A DNA stretch of 8,663 bases from Actinoplanes liguriensis (GCA_000715855.1 KL571204.1:103888-112550); one strand, 5' to 3'. Shown: positions 1 through 6,369, counted from the stretch's first letter. Numbers and translations are program-made. The notes: generated by a model from the sequence alone, not told the origin.

Positions 1-27
1 CCCGCCGCGAGCAGCAGTCGAACGTGA
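1..27 (+). CDS. 3' end of an upstream gene (partial, 8 residues visible)
   Basis: The first reading frame is open from the window edge and ends at the TGA at 25-27, giving a visible C-terminus PAASSSRT. This TGA overlaps the GTG at 24-26 that starts the next gene (GTGA overlap), the usual arrangement of translationally coupled genes in an actinobacterial operon. Eight residues are too few to name a product. An ABC transporter ATPase would fit the two membrane proteins that follow, but that is inference only. Confidence 0.4.
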   Translation, partial: PAASSSRT

Positions 28-1064
28 CCGAACTGTTCGCCAGCACCCCGCGGCCGCGGGTCCAGCGCACGGTGCCGACGCTCGGGGCGATGGCCCTGAC
101 GATCGTCGCCGGCTACCTGCTGATGACCGTCGCCGGCGCGGTGTCGATCATCAGCACCGCGAAGTATCTGCCGGTGGCGGTCGTGGCCGTCGTCGCGGTC
201 GGCGCGCTGGCGCTGCTCGCCGCGGTCTGGCTCGGCCTGGCCGTCGGCCGGTTGCTGCCCTGGCTGGCGACCGCGCCCGCCCTGGGAGTGGCGGGCCTGG
301 GCCTGCTCCTGGGCATCCCCGCCCTCACCCGTCCGAAGGGCTGGCTGGCGCTGGTCTTCTCGCCGATCTACGAGATGAACATGCCGGACGCCTACACGAC
401 CGTCGCGGGCCGGATCAGCGCCGCGCAGGCGATCTGGCTGGCCGCGCTCGCGGTCGCCGGGGTGCTGCTGTTCGCGTCCAACGGCTGGCGCCTGCGGGTG
501 ACGGCGCTGCTGCCGGTGGTGCTCGGCGCCGCACTGGCGATCACCGTCATGCCGCACCACAACCGGCTCGTCGTCGACTCGGTCGACCCGGTCGCGCAGG
601 AGTTGATCTGCGCGAAGGACGAGCAGCGGGTGTGCGTCAGCCGGGTGCACGAGGGCCTGCTGCCCGAAATCGTCCCGCAGGCCCGGCAGGCGCTGACGAT
701 CCTGGCGAAGCTGCCGGGCGCGCCGACACGGGTGCACGAGGACAACACGACCTACCTGCCGTACATCCCGGCGCCGCGGGGCGCCGACGTCGCATTGGTC
801 TCGATCACGGCCGGCGAGACCGGCGACCTGACGACGAAGATCGTGACCTCGGTCTTCGCCAGCCCGAATGACTGCGACAAGGGGCCGGAGTGGGCGGACA
901 CGCTCGCCGCGGCGTACTGGCTGATCGGGCGGGAACCGGTGGCCGAGGCCCCGGACGTCGCCGCCGACGCCGTGACCCGGTGGCAGGAGCTGCGCAAACT
1001 CCCCGCCGAGCAGGCACAGGCCAAGGTCACCGCCATCCGCGACGCGGCCCTGGGATGCAAGTGA
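24..1064 (+). CDS. Integral membrane protein with cysteine-bearing C-terminal domain, probable ABC-2-like transporter component
   Basis: Protein of 346 residues. The N-terminal half is strongly hydrophobic, with about five predicted membrane segments (near residues 22-43, 50-77, 83-100, 134-151 and 158-176). From about residue 180 it becomes a soluble domain with four cysteines (C196, C204, C284, C345), which could form disulfides if the domain is outside the membrane. I recognise no catalytic motif. Similar layouts occur in actinobacterial membrane proteins encoded beside ABC-type ATPases, so a permease-like or accessory subunit of an exporter is the best guess. The GTG start is chosen for its GTGA overlap with the upstream gene. 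The frame stays open to the window edge, so a start further upstream is possible, and no clear Shine-Dalgarno is visible. The stop overlaps the next gene's start, suggesting co-translation with it. Confidence 0.6.
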   Translation: MTELFASTPRPRVQRTVPTLGAMALTIVAGYLLMTVAGAVSIISTAKYLPVAVVAVVAVGALALLAAVWLGLAVGRLLPWLATAPALGVAGLGLLLGIPALTRPKGWLALVFSPIYEMNMPDAYTTVAGRISAAQAIWLAALAVAGVLLFASNGWRLRVTALLPVVLGAALAITVMPHHNRLVVDSVDPVAQELICAKDEQRVCVSRVHEGLLPEIVPQARQALTILAKLPGAPTRVHEDNTTYLPYIPAPRGADVALVSITAGETGDLTTKIVTSVFASPNDCDKGPEWADTLAAAYWLIGREPVAEAPDVAADAVTRWQELRKLPAEQAQAKVTAIRDAALGCK

Positions 1065-1666
1065 TGCGCTGGCTCGTCCTGTACCTGCGCTCGCGCCGGG
1101 CGCCGCTGGCCCTGGCCGTGACGGTGGGCTGCGCGGTCCTGATGTGGTCGCTGTGGGCGGTCGCCTCCCGGAGCCGGGAGGTGGGGCTGCCGCTGGTCAT
1201 CCTGACGGTGCTGCTGATGGTGTCGGCCCTGACTCCGACCCTGGTCAGCCCGGATGCCGCTCTGGACCGCACGGCCGCGCTGCCCTGGGCGCCGCGACGG
1301 GCCGCGCACGTGCTGGCGGCGATGCTGGTCGTGGTGGGGCTGCTCGCGGTCACGCTGGTCACGCCGGCCACCTTCAGCCCCGGGCTGCTGGTGGTCCGGG
1401 ACACCGTCGGGCTGCTGGGGCTGACCGCGCTGGGCGCCACGGTGCTCAGCCCGGCCCGGTCGTGGTTCGTGCCACTCGGCTGGACCCTTGCGGCGATCCT
1501 CTTCCCCGAGTCGGAGACCCACCTCCAGCAGGCCCTTACCTGGCAGGCGCAGGACCCCCGAAGCGGAGCGGCGGCGGCCACGGCGGTGGCGCTGGCGTCA
1601 GCCGGCCTGCTCGCCTACACGCTGATCGGCCCGCCCCGCCGCTCCGCCGCCGAGGTCCCCGCCTAG
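1064..1666 (+). CDS. Small polytopic membrane protein, probable ABC-2-like permease partner
   Basis: Protein of 200 residues made almost entirely of hydrophobic stretches (about 14-34, 42-62, 80-102, 114-130, 134-148 and 169-189), so about six membrane segments with a basic cytoplasmic N-terminus (YLRSRRAP). There is no soluble domain or recognisable catalytic motif. The ATG at 1064 shares its A with the TGA stop of the preceding gene, and GGGA at 1052-1055 lies 8 nt upstream as a possible ribosome site. An in-frame ATG at 1055 is an alternative, adding three residues. Stop-start overlap implies coupled expression with the preceding membrane protein, and the two probably form one membrane complex. 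This is the last gene of the operon: the next 340 bp carry no gene. The export function is inferred from context and membrane topology only. Confidence 0.6.
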   Translation: MRWLVLYLRSRRAPLALAVTVGCAVLMWSLWAVASRSREVGLPLVILTVLLMVSALTPTLVSPDAALDRTAALPWAPRRAAHVLAAMLVVVGLLAVTLVTPATFSPGLLVVRDTVGLLGLTALGATVLSPARSWFVPLGWTLAAILFPESETHLQQALTWQAQDPRSGAAAATAVALASAGLLAYTLIGPPRRSAAEVPA

Positions 1667-1753
1667 CAAGACCAGCGCAGCAGCCCCACCGAAGCCGCAC
1701 ACCACGCCACGAGTGCCCGACGGGACCCGCACACCGCTGCAAACGCCGTTTCA

Positions 1754-1917
1754 GTCCCGCTCTGAGCCGTGAATGCCAGCTGCGGGTGGTCGGCTGGTAC
1801 CCACGGTTCGTTCGGTCCCGGTTTGAGCCGTGGGTACCAGCTGCGGGGGTCGGCTGGCGCTCACGGCTCGTTTGGGTCCGGGATTGAGCGGTGGGTGCCA
1901 GCTGCGGGGGCGACTGG
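1754..1917. repeat. Degenerate 61-bp tandem repeat made of alternating inverted arms
   Basis: Units begin at 1754, 1815 and 1876 (exactly 61 bp apart); the third is incomplete and fades by about 1917. Inside them a 17-bp motif close to GAGCCGTGGGTACCAGC occurs five times in alternating orientation: 1764-1780 (+), 1793-1809 (-), 1825-1841 (+), 1853-1869 (-) and 1886-1902 (+). Each arm can pair with either neighbour. 1764-1780 with 1793-1809 pairs at 15 of 17 positions counting G-U, 1825-1841 with 1853-1869 at 16 of 17, and 1793-1809 with 1825-1841 at 17 of 17 with one G-U. It lies about 90 bp after the membrane-protein operon and could act as a transcription terminator or REP-like element. Confidence 0.75.
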
Positions 1918-1940
1918 GCGGTGGGGTGGGGTGGCAGGGG
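1916..1940 (+). other. Potential G-quadruplex run
   Basis: Four G-tracts lie on the + strand at 1916-1918, 1923-1926, 1928-1931 and 1937-1940, with loops of 4, 1 and 5 nt, meeting the usual G3+N1-7 pattern. Further G-tracts at 1947-1951 and 1955-1957 could substitute. It lies 66-90 bp upstream of the aldo/keto reductase start, on the non-template strand. Such runs arise easily in GC-rich genomes, so a function is not implied. Confidence 0.4.
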
Positions 1941-1994
1941 CCGTACGGGGGAATGGGTTGAGCTGGACCGGAGCGGAGCCGGCGGTTCGTGAGA

Positions 1995-2001
1995 TATGAA
2001 T
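1995..2001 (+). promoter_or_regulatory. Possible -10 box for a leaderless aldo/keto reductase transcript
   Basis: TATGAAT begins 12 nt before the GTG at 2007, inside a locally AT-rich patch, and no Shine-Dalgarno sequence lies between them. A -10 hexamer ending about 6 nt before the start codon is the hallmark of leaderless mRNAs, which are common in Actinobacteria. The hexamer TATGAA matches TANNNT imperfectly (last base A, next base T), and no clear -35 is seen. Confidence 0.35.
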
Positions 2002-2006
2002 CAATC

Positions 2007-3035
2007 GTGACTTCCTTTGCAGCCGCGCCCACCCGCTACGACACCATGGAGTACCGCCGGACCGGGCGCAGCGGGCTGAAACTGCCCGCGATCTCGCTCG
2101 GCCTGTGGCACAACTTCGGCGACGACAAGCCGATCGAGACGCAGCGCGCGGTGCTGCGCCGTGCCTTCGATCTCGGTGTCACGCACTTCGACCTGGCGAA
2201 CAACTACGGCCCGCCGTATGGCTCGGCCGAGATCAACTTCGGTCGGCTGTTCGCCGAGGACTTCCGGCCGTACCGGGATGAGTTGGTCATCTCGACCAAG
2301 GCCGGCTATGACATGTGGCCGGGCCCCTACGGCGACCACGGCTCGCGGAAGTATCTGACGGCGTCCCTCGACCAGTCCCTGAAGCGGATGGGTCTGGACT
2401 ATGTGGACATCTTCTACTCGCACCGTTTCGACCCGGAGACCCCGCTCGAGGAGACGATGGGCGCGCTCGACGCCGCGGTCCGTGCGGGCAAGGCGCTCTA
2501 CGTCGGCATCTCGTCCTATTCTCCGGCGAAGACCGCCGAGGCCGCCGCGATCCTCCGCGACCTGGGCACGCCGTTGCTGATCCACCAGCCGTCGTACTCG
2601 ATGTTGAACCGCTGGATCGAGGAGGACCTGCTCGGCGTGCTGGAGCAGGAGGGCGCCGGCTGCATCGGCTTCTCGCCGCTGGCGCAGGGCATGCTGACCG
2701 ACCGCTACCTGAACGGGATCCCGGAGGGTTCGCGCGCGGACGAGCAGAAGTCGCTCACCCCGGACTGGCTGACCGAGGAGAACCTGGGCAAGATCCGTGC
2801 GCTGAACGCGATCGCCGAGCGGCGCGGGCAGAGCCTGGCTCAGCTCGCGATCGCCTGGTCGCTGCGGGATCCGCGGATGACGTCGGTGGTGCTCGGCGCG
2901 AGCAGCGTGACCCAGTTGGAGAACAACCTGGCGGCGCTGGGCAACACGTCGTTCTCGGCGGAGGAGCTGGCCGAGATCGACAAGTACGCGACCGAGTCCG
3001 GGATCAACCTGTGGGCGCGGTCAAGCGCGCACTGA
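2007..3035 (+). CDS. Aldo/keto reductase, YghZ (L-glyceraldehyde 3-phosphate reductase) type
   Basis: Protein of 342 residues, the usual length for E. coli YghZ (GpsA-unrelated AKR14 type) and closely similar to it from memory. The stretches SGLKLPAISLGLWHNFG (22-38), FDLANNYGPP (61-70), STKAGYDMWPGPYG (96-109), YVDIFYSHR (132-140) and LIHQPSY (191-197) are near-identical to it. The AKR catalytic tetrad is intact: D62, Y67, K98, H139. The family is an NADPH-dependent cytosolic TIM barrel that reduces L-glyceraldehyde 3-phosphate and other reactive aldehydes such as methylglyoxal; the substrate here is inferred. GTG at 2007 is chosen because it gives the family's N-terminus (short lead, then RYDTMEYRRTG). 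GTG at 1989 would place coding over the likely -10 box, and ATG at 2046 would remove conserved residues. The gene is monocistronic, and its 3' end overlaps the convergent sulfotransferase by 15 bp. Confidence 0.93.
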   Translation: MTSFAAAPTRYDTMEYRRTGRSGLKLPAISLGLWHNFGDDKPIETQRAVLRRAFDLGVTHFDLANNYGPPYGSAEINFGRLFAEDFRPYRDELVISTKAGYDMWPGPYGDHGSRKYLTASLDQSLKRMGLDYVDIFYSHRFDPETPLEETMGALDAAVRAGKALYVGISSYSPAKTAEAAAILRDLGTPLLIHQPSYSMLNRWIEEDLLGVLEQEGAGCIGFSPLAQGMLTDRYLNGIPEGSRADEQKSLTPDWLTEENLGKIRALNAIAERRGQSLAQLAIAWSLRDPRMTSVVLGASSVTQLENNLAALGNTSFSAEELAEIDKYATESGINLWARSSAH

Positions 3036-3935
3036 GTATCCGTAGCGGTGCAGCAGGGGCAGTGCCAGCGCGGTGACCGCGAGCCGCGGGCCGAGTGACT
3101 GCTCCTGCCGCCACCGGTCGTCGGCGCGCAGTGTGACGTCCCCGGTCCGGAATCGGCTGGGGTTTCCGGAGACCGTGTGGTTCGGCCCGAGGCGCACGGT
3201 GGTGTCGTCGAGGAACGGCCCGCTGCCCGGGTCGACGCCGGTGAACGCGAGCAGCCCTTCGATCGACCGCCGTGGCGCGTCGGCGAAGTCCTCGTAGCGA
3301 AGCCGCTGGTAGCGGTCCGGATAGGACTTCGCCAGCCGTTCCGCGAAGGTGTTCCAGACCAGCCAGTGCATGGTGCTCTCGGTCGGCTGGTGTTGCTGCA
3401 TCACGGCCGGCTTGCCGCGGTCGGGCTGTTCGGTGAGCCGCATCCACGAATGTGTCACCGCGCGCGGATCACGAACCATGTGCAGCAGGTACGGCTCCAC
3501 CCCGCGCATCCGCGGCAGCAGCGCGGCGCCGGACGGCACTTTCGACGAGTCGACGATCAGCGCCGCGCCGGTGATGTCGGCGATCGCGTGGTAGAGCCGC
3601 GTGTGCACCCGCCGGTACTCCTCGGCGCCGGCGCTGAGCGGGTCACCGATGAGCGACGGCGTGCTGCGGACCCGGGCCACCTGCCGCTGTAGTTCGCTCA
3701 TCCGTTTCGGGTCGGGCTGGTCCGTGCCGTACGCGTGGTCCAGGATCTCCCGCCACAGCCGGCACCGGGCGACGGGCAGGTCGCAGCCGCACTTGCGGCC
3801 CTGGACCAGGCCGCGTCGCCACAGGTAGTACAGCTCTCCGGTGGAGAAGACGGAGTCGTACGAGTTGAGGATGTTGTCGACGATTGTCGTTCCGCTGCGA
3901 CCCCACCCGGCGATGTACAGAACCTTTACCGACAT
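3021..3935 (-). CDS. Sulfotransferase family protein (PAPS-dependent type)
   Basis: Protein of 304 residues. The N-terminal P-loop-like 5'-phosphosulfate-binding motif is clear (AGWGRSGTT, residues 9-17). VDSSKVP (128-134) and HMVRDPRAVTHSW (152-164) give the 3'-phosphate-binding strand and helix with R155 and S163. A C-x-C-x6-C cluster (C49, C51, C58) and a C-terminal GNPSRFRTGDVTLRADDRW (257-275) are typical of a bacterial subgroup of the sulfotransferase_3-like fold. It should transfer sulfate from PAPS to a hydroxyl or amino acceptor in the cytosol; the acceptor cannot be told from the sequence, and no glycosyltransferase or PAPS-synthesis gene lies nearby. The ATG at 3933-3935 leaves almost no residues before the P-loop strand, as expected. 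There is no Shine-Dalgarno upstream; TATCCG at 3941-3946 on the minus strand ends 5 nt before the ATG, so a leaderless message is possible. Confidence 0.87.
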   Translation of the reverse strand: MSVKVLYIAGWGRSGTTIVDNILNSYDSVFSTGELYYLWRRGLVQGRKCGCDLPVARCRLWREILDHAYGTDQPDPKRMSELQRQVARVRSTPSLIGDPLSAGAEEYRRVHTRLYHAIADITGAALIVDSSKVPSGAALLPRMRGVEPYLLHMVRDPRAVTHSWMRLTEQPDRGKPAVMQQHQPTESTMHWLVWNTFAERLAKSYPDRYQRLRYEDFADAPRRSIEGLLAFTGVDPGSGPFLDDTTVRLGPNHTVSGNPSRFRTGDVTLRADDRWRQEQSLGPRLAVTALALPLLHRYGYSVRA

Positions 3936-4000
3936 GTGAACGGATAGTTGGGTTTCCAGCTGGGTGCGCGCTGTGCTCGGCCTGTCCGTACGGTTTGAAC
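3936..4000. promoter_or_regulatory. Divergent promoter region, sulfotransferase / oxidoreductase
   Basis: This 65-bp gap must carry both outward promoters. On the + strand TACGGT (3989-3994, a full TANNNT match) ends 6 nt before the ATG at 4001. On the - strand TATCCG (3946 to 3941) ends 5 nt before the ATG at 3935. Neither gene has a Shine-Dalgarno site. Both are therefore predicted to be leaderless or nearly so, and their polymerases would start within about 65 bp of each other. The TACGGT box lies inside the palindrome CCGTACGG (3987-3994). Confidence 0.4.
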
Positions 4001-4861
4001 ATGACCGACAAACTCACCGTCAGCGTTCTCGGCACCGGGATCATGGGCGCCGCGATGGCCCGCAACCTGGCCCGCGCGGGCCACGACGTCCGGGTCTGGA
4101 ACCGGCACCGCGCCAAGGCCGAGCCGCTCGCCGCGGACGGCGTGCACGTCAGCGACTCCCCGGCCGAGGCGGTGACCGGCGCCGATGTCATCCTGACGAT
4201 GCTGTACGACGGCGCCACCGTGCGCTCCGTGATCGCCGAGGCCGCCCCGGCGCTGCGTCCCGGCGTGCTCTGGATGCAGTCGACCACCGCGAGTCTGCAG
4301 GACGTCGCCGACCTGGCCGCGTTCGCCGCCGAGCACGGCCTGGTCTTCTTCGACGCCCCGGTGCTCGGCACCCGGCAGCCGGCCGAGGCGGGGCAGCTCA
4401 CCGTCCTCGCGACCGGCCCGGCCGAGCACCGCGACGCGATCAGCCCGGTCTTCGAGGCGGTCGGCGCGCGAACCGTCTGGACCGAGGCCGCGACCCGGCT
4501 CAAGCTGGTCGCGAACAGCTGGGTGCTGGCTGTCACGCACGGCACGGCCGAGACGCTCGCGCTGGCCAAGGGCCTCGGCGTCGACCCGGCCGACTTCTTC
4601 GCGGTGATCGCGGGCGGTCCGCTGGACATGGGCTACCTGCACGCGAAGGGGTCCGCGATCCTGGAGGGCCGGCTGTCGCCGGCGAGCTTCGCGGTGGTCA
4701 CGGCGGAGAAGGACGCACGGTTGATCGTCGGTGCGGGCGCCGATTCGGGGGTACGTCTGGACGTCGCCGCCGCGGGTGCCGAGCGCTTCCGGCGGGCCGC
4801 TGAGCAGGGCCACGGTGATGAGGACATGGCCGCGTCGTACTACGCGTCCTTCGATCAGTAA
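4001..4861 (+). CDS. NAD(P)-dependent oxidoreductase, 3-hydroxyisobutyrate dehydrogenase family
   Basis: Protein of 286 residues, the standard length for beta-hydroxyacid dehydrogenases. The Rossmann fingerprint VSVLGTGIMGAAMARNL (7-23) is followed by the acidic/basic cofactor-choice turn VWNRHRAKA (32-40); N34-R35 suggests NADP(H). DAPVLGTRQPAEAGQLTV (118-135) is the substrate-binding segment, a variant of the usual DAPVSGG, and KLVANSW (168-174) carries the family catalytic lysine K168, with EKDARL (236-241) further on. It should reversibly oxidise a small beta-hydroxy acid or reduce its semialdehyde or a related compound; the exact substrate is unknown. The ATG at 4001 precedes the first Rossmann strand by six residues. 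It has no Shine-Dalgarno but a TANNNT box ends 6 nt before the ATG, so it is probably leaderless. It ends 4 bp before the stop of the convergent ArsR-type gene, which may regulate it, though that is unproven. Confidence 0.9.
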   Translation: MTDKLTVSVLGTGIMGAAMARNLARAGHDVRVWNRHRAKAEPLAADGVHVSDSPAEAVTGADVILTMLYDGATVRSVIAEAAPALRPGVLWMQSTTASLQDVADLAAFAAEHGLVFFDAPVLGTRQPAEAGQLTVLATGPAEHRDAISPVFEAVGARTVWTEAATRLKLVANSWVLAVTHGTAETLALAKGLGVDPADFFAVIAGGPLDMGYLHAKGSAILEGRLSPASFAVVTAEKDARLIVGAGADSGVRLDVAAAGAERFRRAAEQGHGDEDMAASYYASFDQ

Positions 4862-4865
4862 GCCG

Positions 4866-5195
4866 TCACTTCTGGGCTCGGAGCTCCACGAGCAGGCCGT
4901 CGCGGTCGGTGAGGACGGCGCCGAGGATGCGGCGGCCGGCGGCGAGCAGGTCGGCGACGTCGGTGGTGCTCAGGGCGTACATCACCAATGCGCCCTCCCG
5001 GAACGACGTCACGATCCCGGCCCGGCGCAGCACCGCGAGCTGCTGGGACAGGTTCGACGCCTCGACGTCGATCTCGGCCAGCAGGTCGCGGACCGGCCGT
5101 GGCCCGTCCTGCAGCAGTTCCAGGACCCGGATCCGGACCGGGTGGCCGAGCGTCCGGAACATCTCGGCCTTCGCCTGGTACAGCGGCACTGACAC
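4866..5195 (-). CDS. ArsR-type winged helix-turn-helix transcriptional regulator, cysteine-free
   Basis: Protein of 109 residues, normal for ArsR-family repressors. FRTLGHPVRIRVLELLQDGPR (13-33) is the family's opening helix and turn. VRDLLAEIDVEASNLSQQLAVLRRAGIV (35-62) is the helix-turn-helix with recognition helix around S47-L56. REGALVMYALS (66-76) is the beta-wing. There is no cysteine, so the classic alpha-3 metal site (ELCVCDL type) is absent and histidine is limited to H18. It is more likely a DNA-binding sensor of a non-metal signal, or one acting through protein contacts. The GTG start at 5195 is fixed by GGAGGGG seven nt upstream; a longer reading to 5288 would begin with TTG inside the palindrome upstream and add a low-quality extension. 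Autoregulation through the palindrome at 5271-5290 is plausible. Its target beyond itself is unknown; the convergent oxidoreductase is the closest candidate. Confidence 0.87.
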   Translation of the reverse strand: MSVPLYQAKAEMFRTLGHPVRIRVLELLQDGPRPVRDLLAEIDVEASNLSQQLAVLRRAGIVTSFREGALVMYALSTTDVADLLAAGRRILGAVLTDRDGLLVELRAQK

Positions 5196-5202
5196 GACGG
5201 GT

Positions 5203-5209
5203 CCCCTCC
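5203..5209 (-). promoter_or_regulatory. Shine-Dalgarno site deciding the ArsR-type start
   Basis: The minus strand reads GGAGGGG, then 7 nt, then GTG at 5195-5193. This strong match supports the 109-residue start over the 140-residue reading. Confidence 0.75.
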
Positions 5210-5270
5210 AGTCATTCACATCGACCAACGCGGGGAGTTCGGCCCGGTTACGCGGCTTACAGGGTTTCGA

Positions 5271-5290
5271 AGTTGCAGAAATCTTCAACT
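5271..5290. promoter_or_regulatory. Imperfect 20-bp palindrome, candidate ArsR-type operator
   Basis: AGTTG-n-AGA-nn-TCT-n-CAACT: 16 of 20 positions are symmetric. It lies 75 bp upstream of the ArsR-type gene's GTG, in an AT-rich island of an otherwise very GC-rich region, where the gene's promoter is expected. ArsR-family dimers bind imperfect palindromes of about this length with TTG/CAA-like flanks, so an autoregulatory operator is a reasonable reading. It could also serve the divergent roadblock gene, whose start is 127 bp away. Confidence 0.45.
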
Positions 5291-5321
5291 ACCTCGATGT
5301 CATACCAAGCATGCGAGCCGG

Positions 5322-5381
5322 TCGACTGTCCAAGCCGGACATCGTGTGCGACGGGGTTGTCCGTGCGTCGGTGACAGTCGA
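5322..5381 (+). other. Nested inverted repeats upstream of the roadblock gene
   Basis: The outer arms TCGACTGTC (5322-5330) and GACAGTCGA (5373-5381) are perfect complements, 9 bp. Inside, TGTCC-aagcc-GGACA (5327-5341) uses part of the left outer arm, so the two pairings exclude each other, and CGACG (5349-5353) can pair with CGTCG (5366-5370). If transcribed this would be a switchable leader 35-95 nt before the roadblock start; as DNA the arms could be protein sites. The transcript start is unknown. Confidence 0.3.
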
Positions 5382-5416
5382 TGTCGATCGGAGCGAGTCA
5401 CCGGAGGGAACCCGAA

Positions 5417-5788
5417 ATGCCGGACATGGATGTAGCACTCAAGGACGCGATGCAGATCGACGGCGCCATCGGCGTCGCTCTGGTCGACCGCAGCAGTGGA
5501 ATGGCCCTCGGTGTCGCCGGGGGTGACCGGAACTTCGACCTGACCGTCGCGGCGGCCGCGAACACCGAGGTGATCCGGGCGAAGCTGCGCACGATGGAGA
5601 TGCTCGGACTGCGCGAGAGCATCGAGGACGTACTGATCACGCTGGACACGCAGTACCACCTGATCCGGCCGTTGACCGGGCGTTCCGGGCAGGGACTCTT
5701 CCTCTACCTGGCGCTGTACAAGGAGCGGGCCAACCTGGCGCTGGCCCGCCACCAGCTCAAGCGGATCGAGACCAACCTGGACATCTAG
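5417..5788 (+). CDS. Roadblock/LC7-domain protein of the actinobacterial type
   Basis: Protein of 123 residues, a single alpha/beta domain. It has an N-terminal helix (MDVALKDAMQIDG, 4-16), a two-strand hairpin GVALVDRSSGMALGVAG (19-35), a long helix TVAAAANTEVIRAKLRTMEML (43-63), then ESIEDVLITLDTQYHLIRPLTG (67-88) and GLFLYLALYKERANLALARHQLKRIE (93-118). This order is the roadblock fold, and the sequence resembles a small protein widespread in Actinobacteria. Roadblock proteins usually regulate small Ras-like GTPases (MglB for MglA) and in Actinobacteria often sit in conservons beside histidine kinases and GTPases. None of those partners is present here, so its role is unknown and it may act as a dimeric scaffold. 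ATG at 5417 has GGAGGG at 5403-5408, eight nt upstream. It converges on the GNAT gene with an 8-bp gap. Confidence 0.83.
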   Translation: MPDMDVALKDAMQIDGAIGVALVDRSSGMALGVAGGDRNFDLTVAAAANTEVIRAKLRTMEMLGLRESIEDVLITLDTQYHLIRPLTGRSGQGLFLYLALYKERANLALARHQLKRIETNLDI

Positions 5789-5796
5789 GACAGACC

Positions 5797-6369
5797 CTAG
5801 CCCAGCGCCTGCCACTCCTCGGCGAGCATCGCGAAGTCGACCTCGGTGCTCCACTCGCCCTTGAACAGCTCGTTGTGCACGAGACGGGCCTCCTGCCGCA
5901 TGCCGAGGCGGCGCAGCACCCGGGCGGACGGCTCGTTGCGCTCGTCGATCCGCCCGATGATCCGGTGCAGGCCCAGCGACTCGAAGCCGACCTTCAGCAT
6001 GGCGCGGGCAGCCTCGGTCGCATAGCCCTGGCCGGCGAAATCGGGGTTCAGCACGTAGCCGATCTCGCCACCGCGGTGCTTGCGACTGTGCCAGAACAGG
6101 ATCACGTCGCCGACCAGCTTGCCGGTCTCGGCGACCTCGATGCCCAGGGTCAGCGACTGGCCCTCGTCGGTGAGCGCCGTCGCGGCCCAGTAGGTGTCGA
6201 GCCGGTCGGCGATCACCTCGGCGGTCATCGGCTGGAACGGCACGTAGCGACAGACGTCGGGGCGGCTGCGGTAGGCCAGCAGCGCCTCGGTATCGGCCGA
6301 GGTCAACGGGCGCAGCAGCAGGCGCTCGGTGGTGATCGGGTAGGTCGGGCGCAACTCGTTGGGCGACAC
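5797..6369 (-). CDS. GNAT family N-acetyltransferase, RimJ/RimL type
   Basis: Protein of 190 residues, normal for the RimJ/RimL-like group. TERLLLRPLTSADTEALLAY (14-33) is the first strand and helix. GEIGYVLNPDFAGQGYATEAARAML (101-125) holds the acetyl-CoA pyrophosphate loop (G113-Q114-G115-Y116-A117). GRIDERNEPSARVLRRLGM (139-157) is motif B, with N145 and S148 in the conserved NxxS arrangement. It transfers acetyl from acetyl-CoA to an amine, either a protein N-terminus or a small molecule; the acceptor is unknown. GTG at 6369 is chosen because AGGA (6380-6377) lies 7 nt upstream. A longer reading to 6423 would run over two large palindromes and start inside a DnaA-box-like site; a TTG shortly downstream (giving MRPTYPITTERL) is a further alternative. 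The start codon sits in a perfect hairpin, so translation may be controlled. It follows the baeRF-type gene on the same strand by 78 bp. Confidence 0.88.
   Translation of the reverse strand: MSPNELRPTYPITTERLLLRPLTSADTEALLAYRSRPDVCRYVPFQPMTAEVIADRLDTYWAATALTDEGQSLTLGIEVAETGKLVGDVILFWHSRKHRGGEIGYVLNPDFAGQGYATEAARAMLKVGFESLGLHRIIGRIDERNEPSARVLRRLGMRQEARLVHNELFKGEWSTEVDFAMLAEEWQALG

Larger units (their letters stand above)
1667..2006. other. Gene-free intergenic stretch
   Basis: These 340 bp separate the membrane-protein operon from the aldo/keto reductase. The stretch holds the alternating inverted-repeat array, a G-rich run, and probably the reductase promoter at its right end. The short open frames here (for example 1769-1999 on + and 1751-2032 on -) are translations of the repeat; they show no protein-family likeness and no ribosome site. 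Positions 1667-1753 hold nothing I can name, and no U-tract terminator directly follows the operon stop. Confidence 0.6.

Noticed and set aside
4866..5288. Longer ArsR-type reading starting at 5288
   Set aside because: It starts with TTG inside the palindrome, lacks a ribosome site and adds a poorly conserved lead; GTG at 5195 has GGAGGGG seven nt upstream.
5785..5800. CTAGG-acagac-CCTAG at the roadblock/GNAT junction as a shared terminator
   Set aside because: The stem is only 5 bp, it is formed largely by the two stop codons, and it has no U-run.
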